Program-made: the position numbers and the translations under genes | Notes under the pieces: model-generated | Told to the model about the DNA's origin: nothing | Database searches by the model: none | The model's input: only the letters and a program-made list of their open reading frames with translations | Shown: in pieces, positions 1 through 5,596 of the stretch | How positions within the stretch are numbered: position 1 is the stretch's first letter | Layout: each line of letters opens with the position of its first letter | Source of the DNA: CAZSAA01 sp964604915 | Lineage (GTDB): Bacteria; Patescibacteriota; Patescibacteriia; Patescibacteriales; UBA12465 | Direction of reading: 5' to 3' | Assembly (NCBI GenBank): GCA_964604915.1 | Contig: CAZSAA010000006.1 | Span: 1-35,552, forward strand | Length of the DNA: 35,552 nt

Positions 1-51
1 AAAACCGTCGCACCAGAAATGGTGCCGTGGGTTCGAATCCCACCCTCTCCG
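1..51 (+). tRNA. tRNA-Ser, 3' part (5' end outside window)
   Basis: Only the 3' part is present. A long variable arm is visible (GCACC at 10-14, loop 15-20, GGTGC at 21-25), then the T arm (GTGGG 27-31, TTCGAAT loop, CCCAC 39-43), the 3' acceptor strand CCTCTCC (44-50) and discriminator G51. A long variable arm, a CCTCTCC acceptor strand and discriminator G together point to serine rather than leucine or tyrosine. The anticodon lies before the window start, so the isoacceptor cannot be read. The next bases are CAG, so CCA is not encoded. Confidence 0.85.
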
Positions 52-52
52 C
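38..52 (+). repeat. Direct repeat copy 1 (att-like, 3' end of tRNA-Ser)
   Basis: The 15 bases TCCCACCCTCTCCGC run from the end of the T loop through the tRNA 3' end. They recur exactly at 954-968. A duplicated tRNA 3' end flanking a short insert is the usual footprint of site-specific integration at a tRNA gene. Confidence 0.7.
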
Positions 53-58
53 AGATTG

Positions 59-87
59 AAAATAGTCCTATTTTAGGGCTATTTTTT
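59..87 (+). terminator. Intrinsic terminator after tRNA-Ser
   Basis: A 12-bp stem (59-70 with 74-85, one G-U pair) has a TTT loop and runs into a T tract at 82-87. It ends the tRNA transcript just before the promoter of the next gene. Confidence 0.75.
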
Positions 88-97
88 GTAGGGAGGA

Positions 98-126
98 TTG
101 AACTTTGGAACGGTCAGTGCTAATAT
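98..126 (+). promoter_or_regulatory. Promoter of the EEP gene
   Basis: TTGAAC (98-103), a 17-base spacer and TAATAT (121-126), with TG one base upstream of the -10. It lies inside the repeat-bounded insert, so the islet carries its own promoter. Another TATAAT at 178-183 sits too close to the ATG at 188 to serve it. Confidence 0.5.
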
Positions 127-187
127 TAGAATAAATAAAAAATATAACCCGATAAGAGTGTGTATGTCTGTTTAAATTATAATAAGT

Positions 188-937
188 ATGAAATTAATTT
201 CTTTGAATGCCTGGTGCGGAATAAAATATGAACCATTAAAAGAGTTTTTGGAATATCAATCAAAAGATGTAGATATTTTTTGTTTTCAAGAAATAAGAAA
301 TGGAGAGTATTTAAACCAAACGGAAGAGGCGAGTGAAAGGACTAATCTTTTTGAAGACTTAAAAAATATATTGCCTGATTTTGAGTGTTATTTTACAGAA
401 ATGGCTTCGGGCGTTGGCATAGCGTCTTTTGTTCGTAAGAACATCGAAGTAGAAAAAGTAGAGTCAAAACAAATTTTAACAGCCCAGGAGACTAAGCATT
501 TATCAATGCCTAATGGTGATAGTTATTATCCGCGCGTGATTCAATCAATTTATTTAAAAAATCGCGATTTAATAATTCATAATTTTCACGGTATTCCGGG
601 GAATTCCAAAAAAGATACACCAGAGAGAGATTTGCAAACAAATCGTTTGTTGGAGATTATTAATAATAGTGTTAAATCTCAAATTTTAGTTGGAGACTTT
701 AATCTGGACATGAACACAGAAGCTATCCTAAAATTAGAAAACCAGATGAAAAATTTAATTAAAGCCAGCGGATTTAAGACAACTCGGAATTCAAATTATA
801 ATAAAATTGAAGTTTTACCTTTTGCTGATTATGCTTTTGTATCGAAAGACATAAAAATCAATCAATTTGAAGTTTTACCAGATGAAGTTTCAGATCATTT
901 AGCTTTATTGTTGGATTTTACACAGATTTTTAGCTAA
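188..937 (+). CDS. Endonuclease/exonuclease/phosphatase (EEP) family protein
   Basis: This 249-residue protein matches the EEP fold shared by exonuclease III, DNase I and sphingomyelinase-type phosphodiesterases. Visible family residues are Asn7 (SLNAWCG), metal-binding Glu35 (FCFQEI), His131/His134, Asp170 and Asn172 (VGDFNLD), Asp214 and the C-terminal Asp236-His237 pair (SDH). All expected catalytic positions are present, so it is probably active. The substrate (DNA, RNA, nucleotide or phosphoester) cannot be told from sequence. No signal peptide is seen, so it should be cytoplasmic. No clear ribosome binding site precedes the ATG; this start is kept because Asn7 is needed. The gene is much more A/T-rich than the housekeeping genes and is the only gene between the two copies of the tRNA-end repeat, which suggests horizontal acquisition. 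Confidence 0.8.
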   Translation: MKLISLNAWCGIKYEPLKEFLEYQSKDVDIFCFQEIRNGEYLNQTEEASERTNLFEDLKNILPDFECYFTEMASGVGIASFVRKNIEVEKVESKQILTAQETKHLSMPNGDSYYPRVIQSIYLKNRDLIIHNFHGIPGNSKKDTPERDLQTNRLLEIINNSVKSQILVGDFNLDMNTEAILKLENQMKNLIKASGFKTTRNSNYNKIEVLPFADYAFVSKDIKINQFEVLPDEVSDHLALLLDFTQIFS

Positions 938-953
938 GACCATTCCAAGTGCG

Positions 954-968
954 TCCCACCCTCTCCGC
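954..968 (+). repeat. Direct repeat copy 2 (att-like, old tRNA-Ser 3' end)
   Basis: Exact 15-base copy of 38-52. The rest of the T arm is missing upstream, so this is not a second tRNA. A strong terminator begins three bases later, as expected if this was the original tRNA 3' end before insertion. Confidence 0.7.
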
Positions 969-971
969 GCT

Positions 972-1008
972 AACAAAAATAAGCTAGTAATAGCTTATTT
1001 TTGTTGGA
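972..1008 (+). terminator. Intrinsic terminator downstream of the EEP islet
   Basis: A perfect 15-bp stem (972-986 with 991-1005) has a GTAA loop and a T-rich 3' arm. It now ends the EEP transcript and may be the original terminator of the tRNA-Ser gene. Confidence 0.8.
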
Positions 1009-1300
1009 CAGAGCATGAAAAAATAAAGCTAAATGGTGTCATATTTTAGCTAATATTTATATAAACAATAGCTGTTCCGTTGTTGGAAATGATATTGCAA
1101 AAGAAAGTTTCGGTGTAATTTACTTATTCCAAACAAATATAGCGGGAGTAAGATCTAAGACCGTTTCCAGCGTGTCGCCCTATTTTTCCCGCCAAGATAA
1201 TCTATTGGCTCATAATAAAAATATCATTTTTAGAAAAATGATTTATGGCGCCACTAGCCGGCTAATCATCGTTGATTACAATTTATCTAAATAAATACTT
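1009..1300. other. Non-coding, A/T-rich gap between genes
   Basis: No supported gene was seen. A stop-free frame of 91 codons (1019-1294, plus) exists but has no usable start until very late and no recognisable motif. It is either chance openness in A/T-rich DNA or a remnant of a lost gene. A short inverted repeat (ATCATTTTT/AAAAATGAT) lies around 1224-1243. Confidence 0.4.
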
Positions 1301-1750
1301 ATGACCATTACTATCTGTTCAAGCGTGGACTTCACGCCAAAGATAAAAGAGATTAAGGAGATTTTGGAAAACAAGGGGTGGGAAGTAAACATCCCATATG
1401 TTTCCCAGAAAATAATCGATGGCGAGATATCCTTCGATGATTTTATCAAAGCCAAGGAGTCGGGCGGGGATATCGGAATCAGACAGGCGCAGGAAGTGGA
1501 TATGATAAGGCGGTACTGGGACTTCATCAAGGCGTCTGACGCTATTTTAGTTCTCAATCTCGACAAGAAGGGAATAGCTGGATATATAGGTGGCAGTACC
1601 TTGATGGAAATGGGCTTCGCCTATGGCCATGGCAAGAAGATATATCTGTTCAATCAGATTCCGTCTCGAGGCGAAAGGATGCACTACGTTGATGAGATAA
1701 TTGATATGGATCCTGTCGTGATAGACGGAGATCTGGATAAGATAGTTTAA
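1301..1750 (+). CDS. Nucleoside 2-deoxyribosyltransferase-like protein
   Basis: This 149-residue protein has a Rossmann-like layout: strand TITICSS at the start, SDAILVLN (79-86), then GGSTLMEMGFAYGHGKK (97-113) followed by IYLFN. The pattern of a small-residue turn, Glu103 and a following GxAxxxGK is typical of the nucleoside 2-deoxyribosyltransferase superfamily, where this Glu is the nucleophile. Members transfer or hydrolyse (deoxy)ribosyl groups in nucleoside salvage, but many short homologues have unknown substrates. It is followed 14 bases after its stop by a SpeD-like gene in the same direction, so the two probably share a transcript. Family placement is fairly secure; substrate and activity are not known. 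Confidence 0.6.
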   Translation: MTITICSSVDFTPKIKEIKEILENKGWEVNIPYVSQKIIDGEISFDDFIKAKESGGDIGIRQAQEVDMIRRYWDFIKASDAILVLNLDKKGIAGYIGGSTLMEMGFAYGHGKKIYLFNQIPSRGERMHYVDEIIDMDPVVIDGDLDKIV

Positions 1751-1763
1751 TATTTCAGGCTGT

Positions 1764-2120
1764 ATGAAAAATATTGCGCCACAAATCGTCAGGAAACGGC
1801 TTCTTATCGAAGCTAAATACACCATTGCCGTGGATCGGGAAGTGGTGAGTCGATATCTTACCGGATTACCCGTTCATTTGGGGCTCCGAGTGTATGGAAA
1901 ACCGATAATTCATTGCCCGGCTGGCGAAGGCAAGGATATAAACCAAGGGTATGATGCCTTCATCCCGCTGATTGATTCAGGAATAGCTCTATATGTCTGG
2001 TCAAACGAACGGTTCCTGTCATGCGTGCTGTATACCTGCAAGGACTTTTCCTCGGAAAAAGCAGTAGCGTTTACGAAGGATTTTTTCCAAACGCAGGAGC
2101 TGGAACATCTGGAGTTCTAG
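1764..2120 (+). CDS. S-adenosylmethionine decarboxylase (SpeD)-like protein, possibly neofunctionalised
   Basis: The length (118 residues) and layout resemble class 1 SpeD: an opening RLLIEAKY strand, then IDSGIALYVWSNE (70-82) where SpeD has its ESHxSIHTWPE motif, then YTC (90-92) where SpeD has FTCG. Ser72, the position that would become the pyruvoyl group after self-cleavage, is kept, as is Cys92, but the usual Glu and His around the serine are Asp71 and Gly73. SpeD makes decarboxylated AdoMet for spermidine synthesis. Some divergent bacterial SpeD homologues have been described as pyruvoyl-dependent ornithine or arginine decarboxylases, and the altered motif would fit such a change of substrate. 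No spermidine synthase is nearby. It could also be an inactive relative. Probably co-transcribed with the preceding gene. Confidence 0.45.
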   Translation: MKNIAPQIVRKRLLIEAKYTIAVDREVVSRYLTGLPVHLGLRVYGKPIIHCPAGEGKDINQGYDAFIPLIDSGIALYVWSNERFLSCVLYTCKDFSSEKAVAFTKDFFQTQELEHLEF

Positions 2121-2153
2121 ATGGCCTGTGCCGATTTTTGTTTGTCTGATGGA

Positions 2154-2178
2154 TAAAAAAACTATCCCGGAGGATAGT
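2154..2178 (-). terminator. Terminator of the 2181-2807 minus-strand pair
   Basis: ACTATCC (2161-2167) and GGATAGT (2172-2178) form a 7-bp stem with a four-base loop. Read on the minus strand it runs into seven T residues, starting two bases after the stop codon of the 88-residue gene. Confidence 0.75.
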
Positions 2179-2180
2179 CG

Positions 2181-2447
2181 TTAGAAATAAGATTTAGCGT
2201 ATTCTTCCCTTGTCAGGGTGAAGCCATCGGCTGGCTGATCAGGAAAGTCTTGGTTAGAGAACCGCCAGCGGTTAGTTCCTGGCTGGAAGGTCAAGGTAAT
2301 CAGGTCCTCTTTCTTAGGGGAAAGGTAGCGGATGACTCCTTGCCGGCGGTCTATCTCGAGAATCAGGCCGCCGTCGAATTCTTTCTGTCCCTGGCGCAAG
2401 ATGATAAAGTCATATTGCTTTAAGGGAGGGAATGATGATTTTTTCAT
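2181..2447 (-). CDS. Hypothetical protein (88 aa)
   Basis: I do not recognise this family. The protein is small, soluble and rich in charged and aromatic residues, with alternating strand-like segments (YDFIILRQG, GGLILEIDR, VIRYLSP) suggesting a small beta-barrel. The start is supported by AAAGGA a few bases upstream of the ATG. It follows the 115-residue gene on the same strand with a gap of 12 bases and has its own terminator directly after the stop, so the two form a small operon. Both proteins look like short beta-rich domains, but no function can be assigned. Confidence 0.6.
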   Translation of the reverse strand: MKKSSFPPLKQYDFIILRQGQKEFDGGLILEIDRRQGVIRYLSPKKEDLITLTFQPGTNRWRFSNQDFPDQPADGFTLTREEYAKSYF

Positions 2448-2459
2448 GGTTTATTCCTT

Positions 2460-2807
2460 TCAGGTTGTCGCCCGATTACCGTTTTGAGCGGGTGGGATAG
2501 GCAAGCGACGCTTATCCTGTTTTACAAGGAATAATCTACGGTTATCGCTTGAGCACAGCTCGTCAAGCAACCCAGGATGGAGGGCGCGCCACCGGCAGTA
2601 TTCTTTGTCATATCCCAGTTTTATCTCTCGTCCTAACTTGGTTGACCACATGACGATCGTGCGGGGAATACAGGTGACGTAAAGTACTGGTCCGGAATCA
2701 ATGGCTCGCCAATCGGGTTCCGGCCCATCGCTCATGTTGTGATATAATACCAGGAAAGCGCCGGTCTTGAGCGAAGACGCGGTTTCTCTGGTTATTTCTT
2801 TTCCCAT
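2460..2807 (-). CDS. Hypothetical protein (115 aa)
   Basis: No recognised family. The sequence has beta-strand-like segments (GAFLVLYHN, GPVLYVTCIP, TIVMWSTKLG) followed by a charged C-terminal half with WRALHPGLLDELCS. No signal peptide or membrane segment is seen. It is the first gene of a two-gene minus-strand operon with the 88-residue protein, divergent from the membrane protein gene starting at 2960. The ribosome binding site is weak. Codon use resembles neighbouring backbone genes, so it is probably real although of unknown role. Confidence 0.55.
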   Translation of the reverse strand: MGKEITRETASSLKTGAFLVLYHNMSDGPEPDWRAIDSGPVLYVTCIPRTIVMWSTKLGREIKLGYDKEYCRWRALHPGLLDELCSSDNRRLFLVKQDKRRLPIPPAQNGNRATT

Positions 2808-2904
2808 CTTTTTATTTTAAGGTTCAGTATTAATAGATAATCATAGGCCGAAAGCGAGGGATTGTCAAACGCTTTTCCCTCATCTCCCCTTATCTTAGGC
2901 AATA

Positions 2905-2913
2905 TGCTATAAT
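2905..2913 (+). promoter_or_regulatory. Extended -10 promoter of the 2960 gene
   Basis: TGCTATAAT is a consensus extended -10 element. No good -35 is seen, which is common for extended -10 promoters. The start codon is about 47 bases downstream. Confidence 0.5.
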
Positions 2914-2959
2914 ATAAATATATATAGTATTAAACTGAGCTAAGGCTCAATCTAATCAT

Positions 2960-3298
2960 ATGGCTAAGAAGAATCTCATCTATTATCTTCCTCGCGTCTT
3001 GGCTGCTCTTATCGTCATCTTCTTCGGATTATTTATTCTGGAAGCATTTGGCGCGGAGTTCGATTTCGGGGGAATGCTCTCGCACCTTTCCCTAACTTTC
3101 ATCGTATTCGTGGTGGCCGTAGTAGCCTGGCGGCAGCCTCAGATCGGTGGTTGGCTCTTTATCGTCCTGGCGATCTTCTTTGCCTTCTTCTTCCATCCGT
3201 TTATCTGGAATGGTTTGGTGTTCGGCGGCGTTCCCGCCTTAACTGGACTATTTTTCCTGCTGGAAAAGCCGGATCAGCCGGACAAGAAGATATATTGA
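2960..3298 (+). CDS. Small integral membrane protein (112 aa)
   Basis: The protein is almost entirely hydrophobic, with about four predicted membrane segments (roughly residues 9-30, 37-57, 63-81 and 84-101), a positively charged N-terminus (MAKKN) and a charged C-terminal tail (EKPDQPDKK). It resembles short uncharacterised four-helix membrane proteins found across bacteria; no catalytic or transport motif is visible. It is a single-gene unit with an extended -10 promoter upstream and a bidirectional terminator downstream. Its function is unknown. Confidence 0.65.
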   Translation: MAKKNLIYYLPRVLAALIVIFFGLFILEAFGAEFDFGGMLSHLSLTFIVFVVAVVAWRQPQIGGWLFIVLAIFFAFFFHPFIWNGLVFGGVPALTGLFFLLEKPDQPDKKIY

Positions 3299-3330
3299 AC
3301 GATTAATTGGATAGCGCTTTGAAGATATAA

Positions 3331-3360
3331 AAAACCGGCCTCTTTCGGGTCGGTTCTTTT
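3331..3360. terminator. Bidirectional terminator between convergent genes
   Basis: AACCGGCC (3333-3340) pairs with GGTCGGTT (3348-3355), with T tracts on both strands. It serves the plus-strand membrane protein and the minus-strand secreted protein. Confidence 0.8.
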
Positions 3361-3363
3361 TTA

Positions 3364-3415
3364 TTTTTTCTTCTTTTTTTTCTTCTTCTTCTTCCTCCTC
3401 TTCTTTTCTCCCCTT
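3364..3415. repeat. 52-base pure polypyrimidine tract
   Basis: All bases on the plus strand from 3364 to 3415 are C or T, with runs of TTC and CTT. On the minus strand this is a purine-only 3' untranslated stretch between the stop of the secreted protein gene and its terminator. Confidence 0.8.
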
Positions 3416-4025
3416 ATTTCTTTTTCGGGGTATACATGATGCCCAGCTTGAGCAAGGACTTACCTTCGCCGGAGAAGTCGTAACCGGCGCTGGTAAAGAG
3501 GCAAAACTCCTTATCAAGCGGCTGCTTGTATTTGAAGTCCAGGATCGGATGCCAGACTTCATCAAACAGCAGCACGATGCCACTGGCCGTGAACCGCTTA
3601 TAGCAGTAGTTCACCTGTTGCCATAAGAACAGGAATTGCCAGTTGGTCAGTTCGACCTTCTGGCCGTATTGTCCGGCCGTTATCCCGCTCCAGGTCAGAG
3701 CGGAAACGTTTTTTACGGGCAGTAGCAGGACCATCCCGCCTAAGGTGGGGGAGTTGTGGAAGTATTCCAAACAAGGCCCGGCTTTGATCTTCGAGTTGAG
3801 GAAGGCCTTCAAATAATACGTGGCCAAATCTTCTTTTCCCAAATATAGTCCTATCACATCCTCTCCGCGGAGGAACTCCGTTTCGAAGAAGAGGCCGGAA
3901 GACAGAGCCCCTTCACCGCTGGAAAGCGCTGCCCAGTCTAACTTTACTTTTTTTTCCTGGGAGCGGGTGATAATCGGGGCGGTTAAGGTTAATGCAATGA
4001 TGAAGAAAAAAAATAGTTTTTTCAT
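3414..4025 (-). CDS. Secreted hypothetical protein (203 aa)
   Basis: A clear signal peptide is present: MKK, a hydrophobic core (LFFFFIIALTLTAPII) and a probable cleavage region near residues 20-23. The mature part is rich in aromatic and small residues in alternating strands (SSGLFFETEFL, SGIVLLFDEVW, LFTSAGYDFSGEGKSLLKLGIMYTP), which looks like an up-and-down beta-sheet or barrel, but it does not match a family I know. Two Cys positions (in GPCLEYF and NYCYKRF) might form a disulfide outside the cell. It is a single-gene unit with a purine-only 3' leader before the shared terminator. CPR cells are thought to lack an outer membrane, so a porin role is doubtful. Confidence 0.6.
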   Translation of the reverse strand: MKKLFFFFIIALTLTAPIITRSQEKKVKLDWAALSSGEGALSSGLFFETEFLRGEDVIGLYLGKEDLATYYLKAFLNSKIKAGPCLEYFHNSPTLGGMVLLLPVKNVSALTWSGITAGQYGQKVELTNWQFLFLWQQVNYCYKRFTASGIVLLFDEVWHPILDFKYKQPLDKEFCLFTSAGYDFSGEGKSLLKLGIMYTPKKK

Positions 4026-4140
4026 TTGTTTATATTTTTTGGGTTTATTTAATTTTCAAATAACAAAATCAAACTATCATATCACGGTTGCTATATTTTG
4101 TCAATATCACTAGTCATATTTTCTGTAAATTTGGCCAATG

Positions 4141-4169
4141 TTTACCATTCCCCTATATTATCGTATAAT
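4141..4169 (+). promoter_or_regulatory. Pilin promoter (left of the assembly gap)
   Basis: TTTACC (4141-4146), a 17-base spacer and TATAAT (4164-4169). The segment 4153-4172 matches the promoter of the pilin at 25264 (25214-25233) in 19 of 20 bases. Confidence 0.65.
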
Positions 4170-4181
4170 ATAGCTGTGTTT

Positions 4182-4283
4182 ATGAATTTTAGGCGTATAT
4201 TTGAATCGTCGGGTAATAGGCGAGGTTTTACGTTGATCGAACTGATGATTGTGGTGGCGATTATTGGCATTTTGGCGGCGGTG
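4182..4283 (+). CDS. Type IV pilin, N-terminal fragment cut by an assembly gap
   Basis: Starts at ATG 4182 and reads 34 residues: a short positively charged leader (MNFRRIFESSGNRR) followed by the prepilin peptidase motif GFTLIE and the start of the hydrophobic helix (VVAIIGILAAV). It runs directly into ten N bases. The reading frame differs from that on the other side of the gap, and the helix motif is begun again there, so this may be a different pilin gene from the one at 4294. Cleavage would occur after the Gly of GFTLIE. Confidence 0.7.
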
Positions 4284-4293
4284 NNNNNNNNNN
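4284..4293. other. Assembly gap (10 N)
   Basis: Ten N bases inside pilin coding sequence. The two sides are out of frame and both contain the V-x-A-I-I-G helix segment, so the true distance is unknown and the run is probably a placeholder. Confidence 0.95.
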
Positions 4294-4767
4294 GTAATCG
4301 CTATCATCGGCTTGTTGTCCACTATTTCCATCATTGCCCTAAATGACGCCAGGCTGAGAGCACGGGATGCTCGGCGGAAAGGCGACCTGAAACAGATCCG
4401 CTTAGCTCTGGAAATGTATTATGACGCTAATGGCCTATATCCCCAAGCCGGCACTTGCCCCTATGGCAGCAACTGCTATATATACAGTACTGCGGGGGAA
4501 AATTGGTTTTCCGTCTTAGCACCATATCTATCGAAAGCGCCGCTTGATCCAAAGAATAATATTGCTGGTCCTTGGATTACCGGCAGCTACTCGTATTCCT
4601 ATGGCAACGTCCGGGCAGACGGCCAAGGGTTCGACCTGGTCGGGCAATTAGAGAACCACAATGATCCCGATCGTTGCCAGTTACGGCATTATCGGTTCGC
4701 GGGAGCAATTCAGCCGGGAGTACTTTGGTGCGGCACCTATAGTCCATACCTGTATGCCCCTCAATGA
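4294..4767 (+). CDS. Type IV pilin, fragment lacking its N-terminus
   Basis: From the gap edge the frame reads VIAIIGLLSTISIIALNDAR and continues with the RARDARRKGDLKQIRLALEMYY segment typical of CPR major pilins, then a globular domain of about 120 residues with Cys pairs (GTCPYGSNC, and later DRCQL and VLWCG) that may form disulfides. The missing part would be a leader plus GFTLIELLV. The C-terminal domain differs from those of the two pilins at 25264 and 25845, so it is a separate pilin type. The next gene (EamA) starts 44 bases downstream. Confidence 0.75.
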   Translation, partial: VIAIIGLLSTISIIALNDARLRARDARRKGDLKQIRLALEMYYDANGLYPQAGTCPYGSNCYIYSTAGENWFSVLAPYLSKAPLDPKNNIAGPWITGSYSYSYGNVRADGQGFDLVGQLENHNDPDRCQLRHYRFAGAIQPGVLWCGTYSPYLYAPQ

Positions 4768-4811
4768 TCATTCCGTGATATAATGTGAAAATATAAAATA
4801 ATGATAAATCT

Positions 4812-5234
4812 ATGTGGATCATATATGCTTTTCTCTCTTCGATTTTCGCGGCGGGCGTAGCGATCGTGGGAAAGCTCGGACTCAAGAATCTAGACTCTAC
4901 CTTAGCGACGACCGTCCGCTCCCTTATCATGGCCGCTTTTTTGGTATTGGTGAGCGTGTTTATGAAAAAATTTCACGGCTTTACGCTCCATAGCCTGTCC
5001 AATCGAGATTGGCTCCTTATCGCCCTAGCCGGCATCTTCGGCGCCCTGTCTTGGCTCTTCTATTTCTTCGCCTTGAAGCACGGGCAAGCGACGCCGGTAG
5101 TGGCTATTGACCGGATGAGCATGGTCTTCGTCTTTATCCTAGCCATCATCTTCCTCCACGAAGGATTCACGTATCGCGCCTTGGCTGGCGTTATTCTGAT
5201 GGTGGGTGGTGCGATACTGATATCGATACGCTAG
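4812..5234 (+). CDS. EamA/DMT-family single-domain membrane protein
   Basis: At 140 residues this is one EamA repeat, about half the size of ten-helix drug/metabolite transporters. About five membrane segments can be placed: 1-20, 30-52, 67-87, 95-114 and 120-139. The features ALSWLFYFFALKHG, then V..IDRMSMVFVFILAIIFLHE and GVILMVGGAILI are characteristic of the family (the P-x-x-x-x-x-P and LGE regions of longer members). Single-domain members are thought to act as dimers; the substrate is unknown. It stands alone and is closed by a strong terminator. Confidence 0.8.
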   Translation: MWIIYAFLSSIFAAGVAIVGKLGLKNLDSTLATTVRSLIMAAFLVLVSVFMKKFHGFTLHSLSNRDWLLIALAGIFGALSWLFYFFALKHGQATPVVAIDRMSMVFVFILAIIFLHEGFTYRALAGVILMVGGAILISIR

Positions 5235-5262
5235 GGTAATCGTTATTTTTGAATAGTTTGAC

Positions 5263-5293
5263 AAAAATGATACCCAGCGGTATCATTTTTTGT
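5263..5293 (+). terminator. Terminator of the EamA gene
   Basis: AAAAATGATACC (5263-5274) pairs perfectly with GGTATCATTTTT (5279-5290) around a CAGC loop, followed by TTG. Confidence 0.85.
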
Positions 5294-5517
5294 TAGATTG
5301 GAAATTAAAAATTAAAAATAAGAAATCGATAGAAAAAGATGGCATATCGGATCTGGCCATGTTTTTATGTTGGCCTGATTTGCGGCCATGGGAAAAAGAG
5401 GCTCTCAGGCTAAAGACTCTTCTCTATCTCATCGCCCGTTTTCCCGAGGGAGGGGACGATTGGAAAGAAGTCGTTGACTTAATAGCTAAAGCTGAAGGCG
5501 GGAAAGAAAGAGATTGA
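5290..5517 (+). CDS. Small hypothetical protein, start uncertain
   Basis: The frame can open at TTG 5290, giving 75 residues, but that codon sits in the terminator of the preceding gene and no ribosome binding site is seen. ATG 5359 would give 52 residues. The later part has normal codon use and a sensible composition (PWEKEALRLKTLLYLIARFP), probably two helices. A strong terminator begins a few bases after the stop, supporting a real transcript. No family is recognised. Confidence 0.4.
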   Translation: MLDWKLKIKNKKSIEKDGISDLAMFLCWPDLRPWEKEALRLKTLLYLIARFPEGGDDWKEVVDLIAKAEGGKERD

Positions 5518-5518
5518 G

Positions 5519-5551
5519 AAAAGAGCGGTTATCATAACCGCTCTTCTTTTA
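5519..5551. terminator. Bidirectional terminator
   Basis: AAGAGCGGTTA (5521-5531) pairs perfectly with TAACCGCTCTT (5535-5545) around a TCA loop, followed by CTTTTAT. On the minus strand it also runs into a T-rich stretch and can end the MATE transcript. Confidence 0.8.
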
Positions 5552-5596
5552 TATTCCATTTAGGCACCCTATTTGCCTTTATATCTTCCTGACACC

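Noticed and set aside
954..968. A second tRNA-Ser gene
   Set aside because: Only the last 15 bases of the tRNA are present; the 5' half of the T arm and everything before it are missing.
1019..1294. Stop-free frame of 91 codons in the gap before the deoxyribosyltransferase-like gene
   Set aside because: No ATG, GTG or TTG start in a sensible place, no ribosome binding site and no recognisable motif; A/T-rich DNA can be open by chance. Kept only as a possible remnant.
3414..4025. Outer membrane porin
   Set aside because: The beta-rich pattern is suggestive, but no terminal aromatic signature is present (it ends in KKK) and CPR cells are not expected to have an outer membrane.
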